Assembly (NCBI RefSeq): GCF_019226825.1
Contig: NZ_CP076643.1
Location: 1,488,001 to 1,552,000 of the forward strand
Length of the DNA stretch: 64,000 nt
Reading direction: 5' to 3'
Source: Vibrio ostreae
GTDB taxonomy: Bacteria > Pseudomonadota > Gammaproteobacteria > Enterobacterales > Vibrionaceae
The stretch's first letter is position 1. Each line of letters opens with the position of its first letter. This document shows, one piece after another, positions 40,296 through 50,916 of this stretch. Under the pieces are notes generated by a model. The model made no database searches. It worked only from the letters and a program-made list of their open reading frames with translations, and was not told the DNA's origin. The position numbers were made by a program, and so were the translations under genes.

Positions 40296-41489
40296 TTACC
40301 CGGACTTAACGGCATGGATCAGGATATTACGCGGCGTTGTGGCCCGGTCGCAGAATTCGCTCAGGGTTACCTGGTAACCTTGCTCGTTCAGGTAAAGCGC
40401 TTTATCCAGCACTAACCACATTTCCAGCAAACGTCTGAATCCCTGCTGAACCAGACTCAGTCGTTCCATTAACCAAAAGCGCTGCTCACCACGCTGCTGA
40501 TAGCCCGCATAATCGACCTCAGGCAAACTAAGCTGTTTTTGCTGCGCCGCCCACTGGCAGAAAGCTTCAAAGCCTGCACTCAACTGAGATTTTTTAATGC
40601 TCGGCACAGGCAGGTATTGCTCCATGCTCAGTTCATACCTGAGCAGTTCATCCAGTCCGAGCCGATAACTCATCTCAGCAAAACGGTGACGTCGTACCCG
40701 TTCGCCTCCAGTGACCGTTTCCTGAAGCGGAATACGCAATTCGCTCCGTGAAAGATGCAGAGCTGAATTCCGGGCGAATTGTGATAGTGGCTGATACGTT
40801 TCATCTTCAATCAAATGGTAACAGCACGGGGATAAGGTAATCGCACTCAGTGATGCCCGGCTGGCATATTGCATCAGACGAACATGCAGATCGCCGCAGG
40901 CGTGCAACGCCACCGCGTGCTGCTGCCGATGAAAAACGGCCTGACTCGCGCCATCAAACGCATCGCCCTGAATAAAGTGCATCTCCAGTTGCAGTGCGTC
41001 CGCGTCTGCCTGACCACTCTCACACAGCGCTTGCTGAAACTCAAAACTGGTCACGCGCTGCTGACTGTTTTGTGCCAGCACCCGGCCCAGATAACCTTTA
41101 CCGGAACACCACTCCAGCCACTCACTACCGTGATGGTGTGCTAACGCTGCCCCGCCCATTAACCGAACCTGATCGTATTTACGGCCCGGAACACCCTGCT
41201 CAATAGCGGTCAGCTCGGGCGCACTGTGCTGAATCTTGTGCAGTGCCGTCAAAGTATGGAAATCAGTAAGATTGGCAATAAACGGCGCCAGTTGCTCAAT
41301 CAGCGTATCCGGCTGCGCTTTGAACGTCTCTATCTGGCGCTCAGAGAGGCCAAGTAACCACTCTTTCAGCTTTGGCTCTGACCACGGCAGTGCAGGCTCT
41401 GCACTGTGATGAAATGGCTCGAAACGCCAGTAATTCTGGGTATGAGTCAGAAAGGTATCGAGCTGTTGAAATAGAGTTTGCATACGCAT
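40296..41489 (-). CDS. SAM-dependent methyltransferase (Methyltransf_32-like)
   Basis: 397 residues. The SAM-binding motif EWCSGKGYLGRVLA is near residues 125-139, followed by HACGDLHVRLMQ and the SPCCYHL segment that characterises the METTL25/RRNAD1-like group. The ends of the protein show no recognisable domain. The substrate is unknown; rRNA or protein methylation is conceivable. It is a single-gene unit downstream of cysB in the same orientation, with about 160 bases between. Confidence 0.75.
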   Translation of the reverse strand: MRMQTLFQQLDTFLTHTQNYWRFEPFHHSAEPALPWSEPKLKEWLLGLSERQIETFKAQPDTLIEQLAPFIANLTDFHTLTALHKIQHSAPELTAIEQGVPGRKYDQVRLMGGAALAHHHGSEWLEWCSGKGYLGRVLAQNSQQRVTSFEFQQALCESGQADADALQLEMHFIQGDAFDGASQAVFHRQQHAVALHACGDLHVRLMQYASRASLSAITLSPCCYHLIEDETYQPLSQFARNSALHLSRSELRIPLQETVTGGERVRRHRFAEMSYRLGLDELLRYELSMEQYLPVPSIKKSQLSAGFEAFCQWAAQQKQLSLPEVDYAGYQQRGEQRFWLMERLSLVQQGFRRLLEMWLVLDKALYLNEQGYQVTLSEFCDRATTPRNILIHAVKSG

Positions 41490-41650
41490 CGGTGTCGCCT
41501 TGCCGCAGGGAACGCTATTGTATGAATCCCGGCTACAAGATCAATCATTGCACCGCACAATCCGCACGGCGGTCGTTGACGAGCAACGATAATCGTAAAC
41601 CAACCCATTCAATTGTTCGTAAACCAACTCAGTACTTAGCAAACTAATCG

Positions 41651-42667
<1,017 letters not shown>

Positions 42668-42922
42668 TCATAGTTTATAATTATTAGTTATAACGCGTTG
42701 AGAACATAATTCAAAGAGGAACGGCGAAATTGTTTTTGAAAACACTGCCCTTTTCGAGCAACTGAAGAAAAAACTGCCACCGGGCACCCAAAGTTACCAA
42801 TCCGTTAAAGCGTCTGCGCAATAAACAGACGATAATACGATTTATAAAATTGTTGGTGTAGTAGAAAGTTAGGATAGTGTATCCTTTGTCAATAGGCCTT
42901 TGAAAATGAAGACACGGATTAT

Positions 42923-43687
42923 ATGAATATCGGTTTAATTATCGCTCTGATTGCCATCTTATTGGTGCTGGTTTTGGGCTATAACATCATGCTTCAGTAC
43001 AAAGTCAAAGTTGAAACCGCGAAGAAGCAAGAGTCATCCCGTTACCTGACCATCATCGATGCCACTGAGGATCTCATCGGTAATGCGCACCATTTGCCCT
43101 ACAGCAAAGAGTTATTGGTGTGCCTTAACAACCGGATTCTCGACGCACTGCAAAACATGTACGAACTCGACCCGAAGAACAAGCAACTGGCGCAGCGCAT
43201 CGAGAACATGAAGGAGCAGATCAACAATCTGCAGCAAAATCATTCCGGCAGTGAGAGTACAACCTTTAAAGTGCCAAGCAGCGATAAACAGGCGATTGTG
43301 ATGCTCAAACTGGTGAAGCGTCTGCGCGATACTATTCGCAGTGAACACAATAAAGGCCGTTTTGAAACCCAGGCCTATGTGGCAGAAAATGCACGCCTGG
43401 AGACCATTCAAATTCGCATCAACATCGAGAACGTGATTAAACGCGCCAACGACTCGATTGTGCGTGGTCAGCCAGGAACAGCAGTACAACTGCTGCGCAA
43501 AGGCCTTGATGTTCTGAGTTCGAAGAGCGACAGCTACTCGGTACAGGCTCGGGAAAAGCTGCAAACCATGTACGACGATCTCGAAAAACGTCGCCAGAGC
43601 AAAAATGCGGCGGATTTGGAGAAGAAAGAAGAAAGCGAACGCCAGCACGACATGGACATGCTCTTTGGCGAAAAGAAAAAATGGTAA
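42923..43687 (+). CDS. Uncharacterised membrane-anchored coiled-coil protein
   Basis: 254 residues, not recognised as a named family. One N-terminal membrane helix (IGLIIALIAILLVLVLGYNIML) is followed by a largely helical, charged region with coiled-coil character (KQLAQRIENMKEQINNLQQNH; EKLQTMYDDLEKRRQ) and a highly charged C-terminus ending FGEKKKW. The segment AYVAENARLETIQIRINIENVIKRAND may be the conserved core. A single-pass inner-membrane protein with a cytoplasmic domain is inferred. It is separate from cysB (divergent) and followed by its own terminator and miaE. Confidence 0.7.
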   Translation: MNIGLIIALIAILLVLVLGYNIMLQYKVKVETAKKQESSRYLTIIDATEDLIGNAHHLPYSKELLVCLNNRILDALQNMYELDPKNKQLAQRIENMKEQINNLQQNHSGSESTTFKVPSSDKQAIVMLKLVKRLRDTIRSEHNKGRFETQAYVAENARLETIQIRINIENVIKRANDSIVRGQPGTAVQLLRKGLDVLSSKSDSYSVQAREKLQTMYDDLEKRRQSKNAADLEKKEESERQHDMDMLFGEKKKW

Positions 43688-43720
43688 TATACTAGCCGTT
43701 TTCGAACCGATTAATTAACA

Positions 43721-43744
43721 CAAAGGTCGCCAAGGCGGCCTTTG
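43721..43744 (+). terminator. Hairpin between the coiled-coil gene and miaE
   Basis: CAAAGGTCGCC pairs with GGCGGCCTTTG with one G-T pair and a very short loop, followed by TTATTG. Probably a weak terminator. Confidence 0.55.
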
Positions 43745-43758
43745 TTATTGTTGCGACC

Positions 43759-44535
43759 ATGATAAATACCCCTGCGATTGAAAAACTTCTCGAGCCTATC
43801 CATCAGTTTCTGCATTGCGAGACCCCGGTTGAATGGATAGAGGAAGCGCGTAAGCCGGACAACCTGCCGGTCATTCTGCTTGATCACCTGATGTGTGAGC
43901 TCAAGGCAGGCCAGTCAGCCATGTATCTGATTCGTAAGTATGCGGTAGACCAACAGAGCCAGCACTCGCTGCTCGACTGGTTTAAACCTTATGAAGACTT
44001 TACCTACCGCAACATTGGCAGCATTGAGACGCTGAAAGGCAAAAGTCAGATCTCCAAGGCCATCATGGCCAAATCAGATTCGCCCTACAGCCAGGAGCTG
44101 ATTGATAAGATGGTATTACTGATCAAAGAAGAATTGCACCACTTCTATCAGGTACTGGAAATCATGCACAGCAGAGGCATCAGTTACGAATCAATTCCGG
44201 CCAGCCGCTACGCCAAAGGATTGCTGTCGCATATGAAAACCCATGAGCCGCAAACCCTGATCGACAAACTGATCATCGGTGCGTACATTGAGGCCCGCTC
44301 ATGCGAGCGCTTTGCGCGCCTGGCACCTCACCTCGATGATGATATCGCCAAATTTTATATCTCGTTGCTGCGCTCAGAAGCGCGTCATTATCAGGATTAC
44401 CTCAGTCTGGCTGAGCAGATTGCCGGGACAGACATTTCACAGCGCATTGCCTATTTTGGCCAGATAGAAGCAGAATTGATTCGCTCGCCGGACAGTGATT
44501 TTAAATTTCACAGCGGTAAGCCAGTGTTAAACTGA
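43759..44535 (+). CDS. miaE: tRNA 2-methylthio-N6-isopentenyladenosine hydroxylase MiaE
   Basis: 258 residues with a ferritin-like four-helix fold. Diiron ligands are visible in the helices CELKAG, KEELHHF (ExxH), EARSCERF and SEARHYQDYL (ExxH). MiaE hydroxylates the isopentenyl group of ms2i6A at tRNA position 37, a non-heme diiron oxygenase reaction. Single-gene unit. Confidence 0.92.
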   Translation: MINTPAIEKLLEPIHQFLHCETPVEWIEEARKPDNLPVILLDHLMCELKAGQSAMYLIRKYAVDQQSQHSLLDWFKPYEDFTYRNIGSIETLKGKSQISKAIMAKSDSPYSQELIDKMVLLIKEELHHFYQVLEIMHSRGISYESIPASRYAKGLLSHMKTHEPQTLIDKLIIGAYIEARSCERFARLAPHLDDDIAKFYISLLRSEARHYQDYLSLAEQIAGTDISQRIAYFGQIEAELIRSPDSDFKFHSGKPVLN

Positions 44536-44592
44536 GGCCTGTGTTCAACAGAAGCCCGTGTGAAACAGAAGCTAGTGTGAAACACAAGACTC

Positions 44593-44650
44593 ACTGCCTG
44601 GCTATGCAAAGCCAGGCAGTAAAAAGGTCAGCCTGTGAGCTGACCTTTTT
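44593..44650. terminator. Tandem hairpins between miaE and pyrF
   Basis: ACTGCCTGGC/GCCAGGCAGT (44593-44620) is followed by AAAAAGGTCAGC/GCTGACCTTTTT (44621-44650). The second is a classic bidirectional terminator for the convergent genes. Confidence 0.9.
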
Positions 44651-44675
44651 CGTTTTGTCCGAGCCTGGCAAAGAT

Positions 44676-45371
44676 TTACACCAGCGAGGCGTTAATCGCC
44701 GTCAGAACTTTGGCCGGATCGGTGGCCTGAGTGATTGGACGACCGATAACCAGGTAATCCGACCCCGCCTGAAGCGCTTCATATGGCGTCATAATACGGC
44801 GCTGGTCACCCGCTTCAGAGCCCGCAGGGCGAATACCCGGAGTCACCAGTTTGAACTCTTTACCCAGGCCCTGTTTCAGCACTGACGCTTCCTGTGCCGA
44901 ACACACCACGCCATCCAGACCCGCATTCTTGGTCAGAGTCGCCAGACGCATCACTTGCTGCGCAGGTGCGACATCCAAACCGATCCCGGCCAGGTCGCTC
45001 TGTTCCATACTGGTCAGCACAGTGACTGCGATCAGCAACGGACGATCTTTACCGTAGGGCTCAAGAATTTCGCGTGATGCGGTCATCATGCGTTCCCCAC
45101 CGCTGGCGTGAACATTGACCATCCAGACACCCAGTTCAGCAGCAGCACGAACCGCTTTGGAACAGGTATTTGGGATATCGTGGAATTTCAGATCCAGAAA
45201 AACCGAAAAGCCCCTTTTGTGTAGTTCACGAACGAATTCCGGACCAAAGAGCGTAAACATCTCTTTGCCGACTTTTAACCGGCAACTGGCAGGGTCGATC
45301 TTGTCGACAAATGCCAGGGCATCCGCTTGGTTGTCATAATCCAGTGCAACGATCACTTTCTGGTCGTTCAT
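44676..45371 (-). CDS. pyrF: Orotidine 5'-phosphate decarboxylase
   Basis: 231 residues with the catalytic DxKxxD motif (D60, K62, D65 in [11 protein letters not shown]) and the TIM-barrel phosphate loop VTPGIRP. Last step of de novo UMP synthesis. It follows lapB, the same order as in enterobacteria. Confidence 0.97.
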   Translation of the reverse strand: MNDQKVIVALDYDNQADALAFVDKIDPASCRLKVGKEMFTLFGPEFVRELHKRGFSVFLDLKFHDIPNTCSKAVRAAAELGVWMVNVHASGGERMMTASREILEPYGKDRPLLIAVTVLTSMEQSDLAGIGLDVAPAQQVMRLATLTKNAGLDGVVCSAQEASVLKQGLGKEFKLVTPGIRPAGSEAGDQRRIMTPYEALQAGSDYLVIGRPITQATDPAKVLTAINASLV

Positions 45372-45460
45372 TTCTACTCCTAAGATATGCTTTTAGCCTA
45401 TAAAAATGCAGCTCATACAAGCTGCAAATCTGAAACAACCGGCGTAAGGCCAATCATTAT

Positions 45461-46630
45461 TTATTCTCCGTCCAAGCCTCGAATCGGCTTGATCGAACCC
45501 CACCCCTTACATGAAGGACAGTGCCAGTATAGTGAATGGGTAGAAAAACCGCAGCGGCGGCAACGATAATGCGGTTTGACTTTGAGCTGCTCACCAACCA
45601 ACTTTTGCAAAGTCGACAAACTGGCCTTGGCACGGCCCTCTTCCGCTTCGGCAATATGGTAATCGATCAGGCGATAAAAGCCTTTCATGGTCGGGTTTTT
45701 AACCAGCTGACGGGTTAATAGCTCCTGTGCTGAAGCCACGCCTTCATGTTGCGCGACCAGTTGAGCCAGCATCAGCTCCGCAGATACCCCTGCCTTGTTG
45801 GAGATACATTCACGCAGAAACTGAACCAGTTCCTGCTCACGGCCGAGGTGGTGATAGCATTCCGCCAGTGTCGGCAGGACTTCACCAATGAAATCGATAT
45901 CCTGTTCGAGTACCTTTTCCATGTATTGAATGGTTTTGTCATACTCTTCATTCTCGAGATGCAGCTTACCCAGAGAGATGCTGGCTCGCACGCATTTAGG
46001 ATCTTCCTGCAAGGCCTTTTTAAACAGGTTAATCGCTTTGCTGTTATTGCTGTCTGCTTTTTCCAGCATGGCCAGCTCACACCAGTAATGGGCAATGCTG
46101 GTTTTCATCCGTTTACGGCCCATCTTGACCAGTGCCTGCGCGGCATCAATAGCTTTATGCCATTCACGGGTTTGCTGGTAGATAGACGCCAGTTGCTGCA
46201 GCGCCGACTCACGATGTTCCGGCTCATCGACCAACTGCTCAAAGATTTTCTCAGCCCGATCCAGAAAACCGGACACCATGTAATCTTTAGCCAGTTGCTG
46301 CAGCGCCAGATTTTTCTGGTCTATGGTCAGCCCGGAGCGGGAGATAAGATTCTGGTGGATGCGGATAGCGCGATCCACTTCGCCGCGCGAACGAAACAGG
46401 TTACCCAACGCCAGGTGGGTATCAATGGTTTCATTGTCGACTTGCAACAGTTCAATAAAGTGATCAACCGCTTTGTCTGACTGATCAGACAACAGCAAGT
46501 TAAGACCCGTCACGTACTGACGGGAAATTTGGTGGGAATGTTTCTGCTTGTCTTGCTGGGCACTACGATTACCCATATACCACCCGTAAGCGGCAGCAAT
46601 TGGCAATAACAAGAAGAGGATTTCTAACAT
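45461..46630 (-). CDS. lapB: LPS assembly protein LapB
   Basis: 389 residues. A single N-terminal membrane helix (MLEILFLLLPIAAAYGWYMG) precedes about nine TPR repeats (e.g. THLALGNLFRSRGEVDRAIRIH), then a C-terminal rubredoxin-like metal-binding domain with two CxxC knuckles (CRRCGF, CPSCKGWG). LapB targets LpxC for FtsH proteolysis and thus sets LPS level. Located 12 bases after lapA. Confidence 0.95.
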   Translation of the reverse strand: MLEILFLLLPIAAAYGWYMGNRSAQQDKQKHSHQISRQYVTGLNLLLSDQSDKAVDHFIELLQVDNETIDTHLALGNLFRSRGEVDRAIRIHQNLISRSGLTIDQKNLALQQLAKDYMVSGFLDRAEKIFEQLVDEPEHRESALQQLASIYQQTREWHKAIDAAQALVKMGRKRMKTSIAHYWCELAMLEKADSNNSKAINLFKKALQEDPKCVRASISLGKLHLENEEYDKTIQYMEKVLEQDIDFIGEVLPTLAECYHHLGREQELVQFLRECISNKAGVSAELMLAQLVAQHEGVASAQELLTRQLVKNPTMKGFYRLIDYHIAEAEEGRAKASLSTLQKLVGEQLKVKPHYRCRRCGFSTHSLYWHCPSCKGWGSIKPIRGLDGE

Positions 46631-46642
46631 CTAAAAACGACC

Positions 46643-46927
46643 TTATTCGATATTCGCTTTCTGCTCTGAAACGTCGTTGGCCGATGACTGTTTTTTCAGC
46701 TTTCTGTTTAGCTTGCGAATTTCAAGTTGTGATTTTAAATGCATGCTGCCAAAAATGAGCCAGGCAATCAGAAAACCAACCACAAACACTGAACCCAGAA
46801 GGGTAGATAAATGGAACTCGCCCTGTGCCAGCAGATAATTGAAAGTCACTATCTCCTGATTCTGCGAGCCTAATGCCAACGCAATCAGGAAGAGAGCAAG
46901 TAACACCACGATTTTTATTATTTTCAT
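46643..46927 (-). CDS. lapA: LPS assembly protein LapA (DUF1049)
   Basis: 94 residues with two membrane helices (IIKIVVLLALFLIALALG; LLGSVFVVGFLIAWLIFG) and a charged tail. The NYLLAQGEFHLSTLL segment between helices is typical. It is cotranscribed with lapB and helps it in LPS control at the inner membrane. Confidence 0.92.
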   Translation of the reverse strand: MKIIKIVVLLALFLIALALGSQNQEIVTFNYLLAQGEFHLSTLLGSVFVVGFLIAWLIFGSMHLKSQLEIRKLNRKLKKQSSANDVSEQKANIE

Positions 46928-47154
46928 AATCCATTACCTATCTATTCACGAATACAAGCACCCTGATTATGCAGGAAAACAGCCTGACAAACCATGGCTA
47001 TTATCGGTACTTCAGCGCTTTTAAACGTATTTTTGCAGCGTATGTAGACGCATTAACCGCTGCCCGATAAAGAGTGTGTTTAATTCAACACCAATCCGGG
47101 ATCTCACCATAGTCTGGATAGCACTGACAGGCCGGCACGACATCAGATCGCAAA

Positions 47155-47185
47155 AAAGCGGCACACTGAGACAGTATGCCGCTTT
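47155..47185 (-). terminator. Terminator after ihfB
   Basis: On the minus strand AAAGCGGCA pairs with TGCCGCTTT, continuing into T6. It leaves lapA with its own upstream region of about 230 bases. Confidence 0.75.
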
Positions 47186-47205
47186 AACAAAATTCGCTAC
47201 TTAAA

Positions 47206-47490
47206 TCAGATAGCTTCGTTTACACGCTCACGAAGCTCTTTACCTGGTTTGAAATGAGGAACGTACTTACCTTCCAATTCCACCTTCTCACCGGTTTTCG
47301 GATTACGTCCGACTCGAGGCTCACGATAGTGCAAAGAGAAACTACCGAAACCACGAATTTCGATGCGTTCCCCATCTTCTAAGGTTTTCGCCATGTGCTC
47401 AAGAATGTCCTTCACCGCGTCTTCGATCTCTTTCGCAGATAAGTGGGTTTGCTCGGCACAGAGTCTTTCAATTAATTCAGACTTAGTCAT
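47206..47490 (-). CDS. ihfB: Integration host factor subunit beta
   Basis: 94 residues of the HU/IHF fold, with [25 protein letters not shown] carrying the DNA-intercalating proline arm. IHF-beta pairs with IHF-alpha to bend DNA sharply. It lies downstream of rpsA, the conserved order. Confidence 0.96.
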   Translation of the reverse strand: MTKSELIERLCAEQTHLSAKEIEDAVKDILEHMAKTLEDGERIEIRGFGSFSLHYREPRVGRNPKTGEKVELEGKYVPHFKPGKELRERVNEAI

Positions 47491-47680
47491 AGTTTCCCTC
47501 TTCGAGTTTTTACCTGATTATAGTCAGTATTCTCAGTTCCAACAAACACTTGCTTAATATTGTAGGAAAAGATTTCAAACTTAACTAAATCTTTTCATCA
47601 CTCAAATCAGCCGTTGACTGTGTCAGCACGCTGTAGAGCTTAAAAACAGAGGCTTTCAAGTGTGTGGTCAAGCAAGATAA

Positions 47681-47706
47681 AAAAGGAGCCTTACGGCTCC
47701 TTTTTA
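47681..47706 (-). terminator. Terminator after rpsA
   Basis: AAAAAGGAGCC pairs with GGCTCCTTTTT around TTAC, 17 bases after the rpsA stop. Confidence 0.9.
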
Positions 47707-47722
47707 TTCAGCGATAATTAAA

Positions 47723-49393
47723 TTATTCGCCTTTAGCTGCTTTGAAAGCGTCAGCCATTGCGTTACCGAATGCGCCGTCATCTTGCTTGTTGATAGATGC
47801 CATTGCTTCTTGCTCTTCAGCTTCGTCTTTCGCTTTGATAGACAGGTTGATTACGCGGTTCTTACGGTCAACACCAGTAAATTTCGCTTCAACGCTGTCA
47901 CCAACGTTCAGGATCAGAGTCGCATCTTCTACGCGGTCACGAGAAACTTCAGATGCACGGATGTAACCTTCAACGCCGTCTTCCAGCTCGATAGTTGCGC
48001 CTTTCGCGTCAACTGCAGTTACAGTACCGTTAACCAGAACACCTTTCTTGTTGTCTGCAACGTAAGCGTTGAATGGGTCATTTTCCATTTGCTTAACGCC
48101 CAGAGAAATGCGCTCACGCTCTGCGTCTACTGCTAGAACTACTGCAGAGATTTCGTCGCCTTTCTTGTATTCACGTACTGCTTCTTCACCTGGAACGTTC
48201 CAAGAGATGTCAGACAGGTGAACCAGACCGTCGATGCCGCCGTCAAGACCGATGAAGATACCGAAGTCAGTGATAGACTTGATCTTACCAGTTACTTTGT
48301 CGCCTTTAGCTTGTAGCTCAGCGAATGACTGCCATGGGTTAGCTTTACACTGTTTCAGGCCTAGAGAGATACGACGACGTTCTTCGTCGATATCCAGAAC
48401 CATAACCTCAACTTCGTCGCCAACATTAACAACTTTAGATGGGTGGATGTTCTTGTTAGTCCAGTCCATTTCAGAAACGTGTACCAGACCTTCAACGCCT
48501 TCTTCGATTTCAACGAAGCAGCCGTAATCAGTCAGGTTAGTAACACGACCAGTCAGTTTGTGACCTTCTGGGTAACGCTTAGCGATTGCTACCCATGGAT
48601 CTTCACCCAGCTGTTTCAGACCTAGTGATACGCGAGTACGCTCACGGTCGAACTTAAGAACTTTAACTGTGATTTCATCACCAACGTTAACGATCTCAGA
48701 TGGGTGCTTAACGCGTTTCCAAGCCATGTCAGTGATGTGCAGAAGACCGTCAACACCACCAAGGTCAACGAATGCACCGTAGTCAGTAAGGTTCTTAACG
48801 ATACCTTTAACTTCAGTACCTTCTTGCAGAGTCTCAAGAAGTTCGTCACGCTCAACGCTGTTTTCAGATTCGATAACAGCACGACGAGAAACAACGACGT
48901 TGTTACGCTTCTGGTCCAGCTTGATTACTTTGAACTCTAGCTCTTTGTTTTCCAGGTGAGCAGTGTCACGGATAGGACGTACATCAACCAGTGAACCTGG
49001 CAGGAATGCACGGATACCGTTCAGTTCAACAGTGAAACCGCCTTTAACTTTACCGTTGATGATACCAACAACAGTTTCAGCTTCTTCGTAAGCTTTCTCA
49101 AGAACGATCCAAGCTTCGTGACGTTTCGCTTTCTCACGAGAAAGTTGAGTTTCACCGAAACCGTCTTCAACCGCGTCAAGTGCTACGTCTACTTCAGAAC
49201 CAACTTCAACTTCAAGTTCGCCAGCAGCGTTCTTGAACTGTTCAGCAGGGATTGCAGACTCAGACTTAAGACCAGCGTCAACCAGTACGTAGCCGTTTTC
49301 GATAGCAACTACAGTACCTTTAACGATAGTACCTTGTTGGAATTCAGTCTCGTTTAGAAACTCTTCAAAGAGTTGAGCAAAAGATTCAGTCAT
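47723..49393 (-). CDS. rpsA: 30S ribosomal protein S1
   Basis: 556 residues with six S1 (OB-fold) repeats; the last four have the repeated [26 protein letters not shown] pattern. S1 brings mRNA to the ribosome. Codon use is strongly biased, as expected for a highly expressed gene. Positioned between cmk and ihfB as in E. coli, where S1 controls its own translation through its leader. Confidence 0.97.
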   Translation of the reverse strand: MTESFAQLFEEFLNETEFQQGTIVKGTVVAIENGYVLVDAGLKSESAIPAEQFKNAAGELEVEVGSEVDVALDAVEDGFGETQLSREKAKRHEAWIVLEKAYEEAETVVGIINGKVKGGFTVELNGIRAFLPGSLVDVRPIRDTAHLENKELEFKVIKLDQKRNNVVVSRRAVIESENSVERDELLETLQEGTEVKGIVKNLTDYGAFVDLGGVDGLLHITDMAWKRVKHPSEIVNVGDEITVKVLKFDRERTRVSLGLKQLGEDPWVAIAKRYPEGHKLTGRVTNLTDYGCFVEIEEGVEGLVHVSEMDWTNKNIHPSKVVNVGDEVEVMVLDIDEERRRISLGLKQCKANPWQSFAELQAKGDKVTGKIKSITDFGIFIGLDGGIDGLVHLSDISWNVPGEEAVREYKKGDEISAVVLAVDAERERISLGVKQMENDPFNAYVADNKKGVLVNGTVTAVDAKGATIELEDGVEGYIRASEVSRDRVEDATLILNVGDSVEAKFTGVDRKNRVINLSIKAKDEAEEQEAMASINKQDDGAFGNAMADAFKAAKGE

Positions 49394-49497
49394 TTAATTA
49401 ATCTTCAATAAGTAAACTACCACGGGTGTCCTACCACATGGGGTTATTAAATTCGCCGGTCATCATCCTTGCGACCAACGCTCTTAACTGACGTGGT

Positions 49498-50178
49498 TTA
49501 TTCCGCCAGCTTCGATTCGATATATTGTAGTGCCTTTTCTACCACTTCGTCGATAGACATTTCGGTAGAATCAAGCAACAGCGCATCCTCTGCAGGGCGT
49601 AATGGAGCCACTGGGCGGTTACGATCACGATCGTCACGCTCTTGGATTTCGCTTAAAAGGGCGTCAAATTTAACATCAAGCCCTTTCAGTTGCAACTGCT
49701 TGAATCGACGACGTGCACGCTCTTCGGCACTGGCGTCCAAGAAAATTTTCACTTCAGCCTGCGGGAAGACAACCGTTCCCATATCGCGGCCATCCGCAAC
49801 CAGACCTTTTTCATCGGCAAATGCACGTTGACGGCGCAACAATGCTTCACGAACACGTGGTAAAGCAGCGACTCTTGAGGCTGCCATTCCGGTTTCTTCT
49901 TTGCGCAGCTCTTTCGACACATCCTCGCCTTCCAGAATCACTTTGACGAGATCGCCTTCCGCAATAAACTGGACATCGAGGTGCGTTGCCAGCGGCACAA
50001 GTGCATCTTCTGATTCGATATCGACACCGTGATGAATGGCAGCCAGAGCCAGCACACGATAAATGGCACCAGAATCTAAAAGATGAAAACCGAGTTTGTT
50101 AGCCAACAGCATGCAAAGCGTACCTTTACCCGCTCCGCTTGGTCCATCAACGGTAATCACCGGTGTTTGAGAGGACAT
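49498..50178 (-). CDS. cmk: Cytidylate kinase
   Basis: 226 residues, the same length as expected for the long bacterial type. P-loop [13 protein letters not shown] at residues 10-22, then [11 protein letters not shown] and [11 protein letters not shown] in the lid/CMP-binding region. It phosphorylates CMP and dCMP. Upstream of rpsA. Confidence 0.96.
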   Translation of the reverse strand: MSSQTPVITVDGPSGAGKGTLCMLLANKLGFHLLDSGAIYRVLALAAIHHGVDIESEDALVPLATHLDVQFIAEGDLVKVILEGEDVSKELRKEETGMAASRVAALPRVREALLRRQRAFADEKGLVADGRDMGTVVFPQAEVKIFLDASAEERARRRFKQLQLKGLDVKFDALLSEIQERDDRDRNRPVAPLRPAEDALLLDSTEMSIDEVVEKALQYIESKLAE

Positions 50179-50311
50179 GTTTTACTCCACTTTGTTTTTG
50201 TTCGCGACGGATTATGTCTGCGATTTACCGGCGGCAAATTATAGTTGGAATCGTCTCCGGGTGCTAGGCAGGATTGGGTAAACGGTTATATTTTGCTACA
50301 AAACAGAAAAC

Positions 50312-50340
50312 AAAAACTCAGATCTGGGATCTGAGTTTTT
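50312..50340. terminator. Terminator between comEA and cmk
   Basis: AAAAACTCAGATC pairs with GATCTGAGTTTTT around TGG. It separates comEA from cmk on the minus strand. Confidence 0.85.
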
Positions 50341-50469
50341 TCTCATTATGGGCTGTGGCAGGTAACAGACAATAGCAACAGAGCAAGACTTTAGAAAAGA
50401 GCAGTCGCAACGTACTCTTGACCGCAAAAACCTGCACATGGCCCAATAGCGGATCTTCTGACTAAAGGC

Positions 50470-50781
50470 CTAGAGCAGAATGCGCGCTTCGTTTTTCGCC
50501 ACGGTGGCCTCCCCTATCCCCTTAACCTTGGTCAGATCCTGCTTGGTTTGGAACTGTCCGTTAGCCTGTCGGTAATCAACAATGGCTTGCGCTTTTTTCA
50601 GCCCTATCCCGGACAACAGCGTCGCGATCTCTTCGGCAGAAGCTGAGTTAACATTCACCGTGATTTCGATACCCTGTGACGTTTCGGCTTGCACCGGATT
50701 CTCTTCTGCGGCAGCCAATGCATTCGCAGCAGGCCAGCTCAACGCCAGTAAGGCAGACAACAGTAAAGATTTAAGTTTCAT
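50470..50781 (-). CDS. comEA: Competence DNA-uptake protein ComEA
   Basis: 103 residues. A signal peptide (LLLSALLALSWPAANALA) is followed by a ComEA helix-hairpin-helix domain (VNVNSASAEEIATLLSGIGLKKAQAIVDYR, LTKVKGIGEATV). In V. cholerae periplasmic ComEA binds incoming DNA and ratchets it in. A TATTAT -10 (about 50819) without a good -35 suggests activator dependence, as expected for the TfoX/CRP-S competence regulon, but I did not find a clear CRP-S site. Confidence 0.92.
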   Translation of the reverse strand: MKLKSLLLSALLALSWPAANALAAAEENPVQAETSQGIEITVNVNSASAEEIATLLSGIGLKKAQAIVDYRQANGQFQTKQDLTKVKGIGEATVAKNEARILL

Positions 50782-50860
50782 CGTGGACTCTCCTTGTTAG
50801 GTTATGAGCCCCGATAATAGGGGAAGCGGAGAGGCGCATCTAACGCCAACACGACAAAGT

Positions 50861-50888
50861 AAAATGGGCTGCATTCGCAGCCCATTCT
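50861..50888 (-). terminator. Terminator after ppiD
   Basis: AATGGGCTGC pairs with GCAGCCCATT around four bases, followed on the minus strand by TTAC. Confidence 0.7.
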
Positions 50889-50916
50889 GTTAAACATCTC
50901 AGTTACATTACAGCCA

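Noticed and set aside
45746..46480. 244-codon plus-strand ORF antisense to lapB
   Set aside because: lapB TPR repeats and metal-binding tail are intact. The long antisense frame follows from its codon composition.
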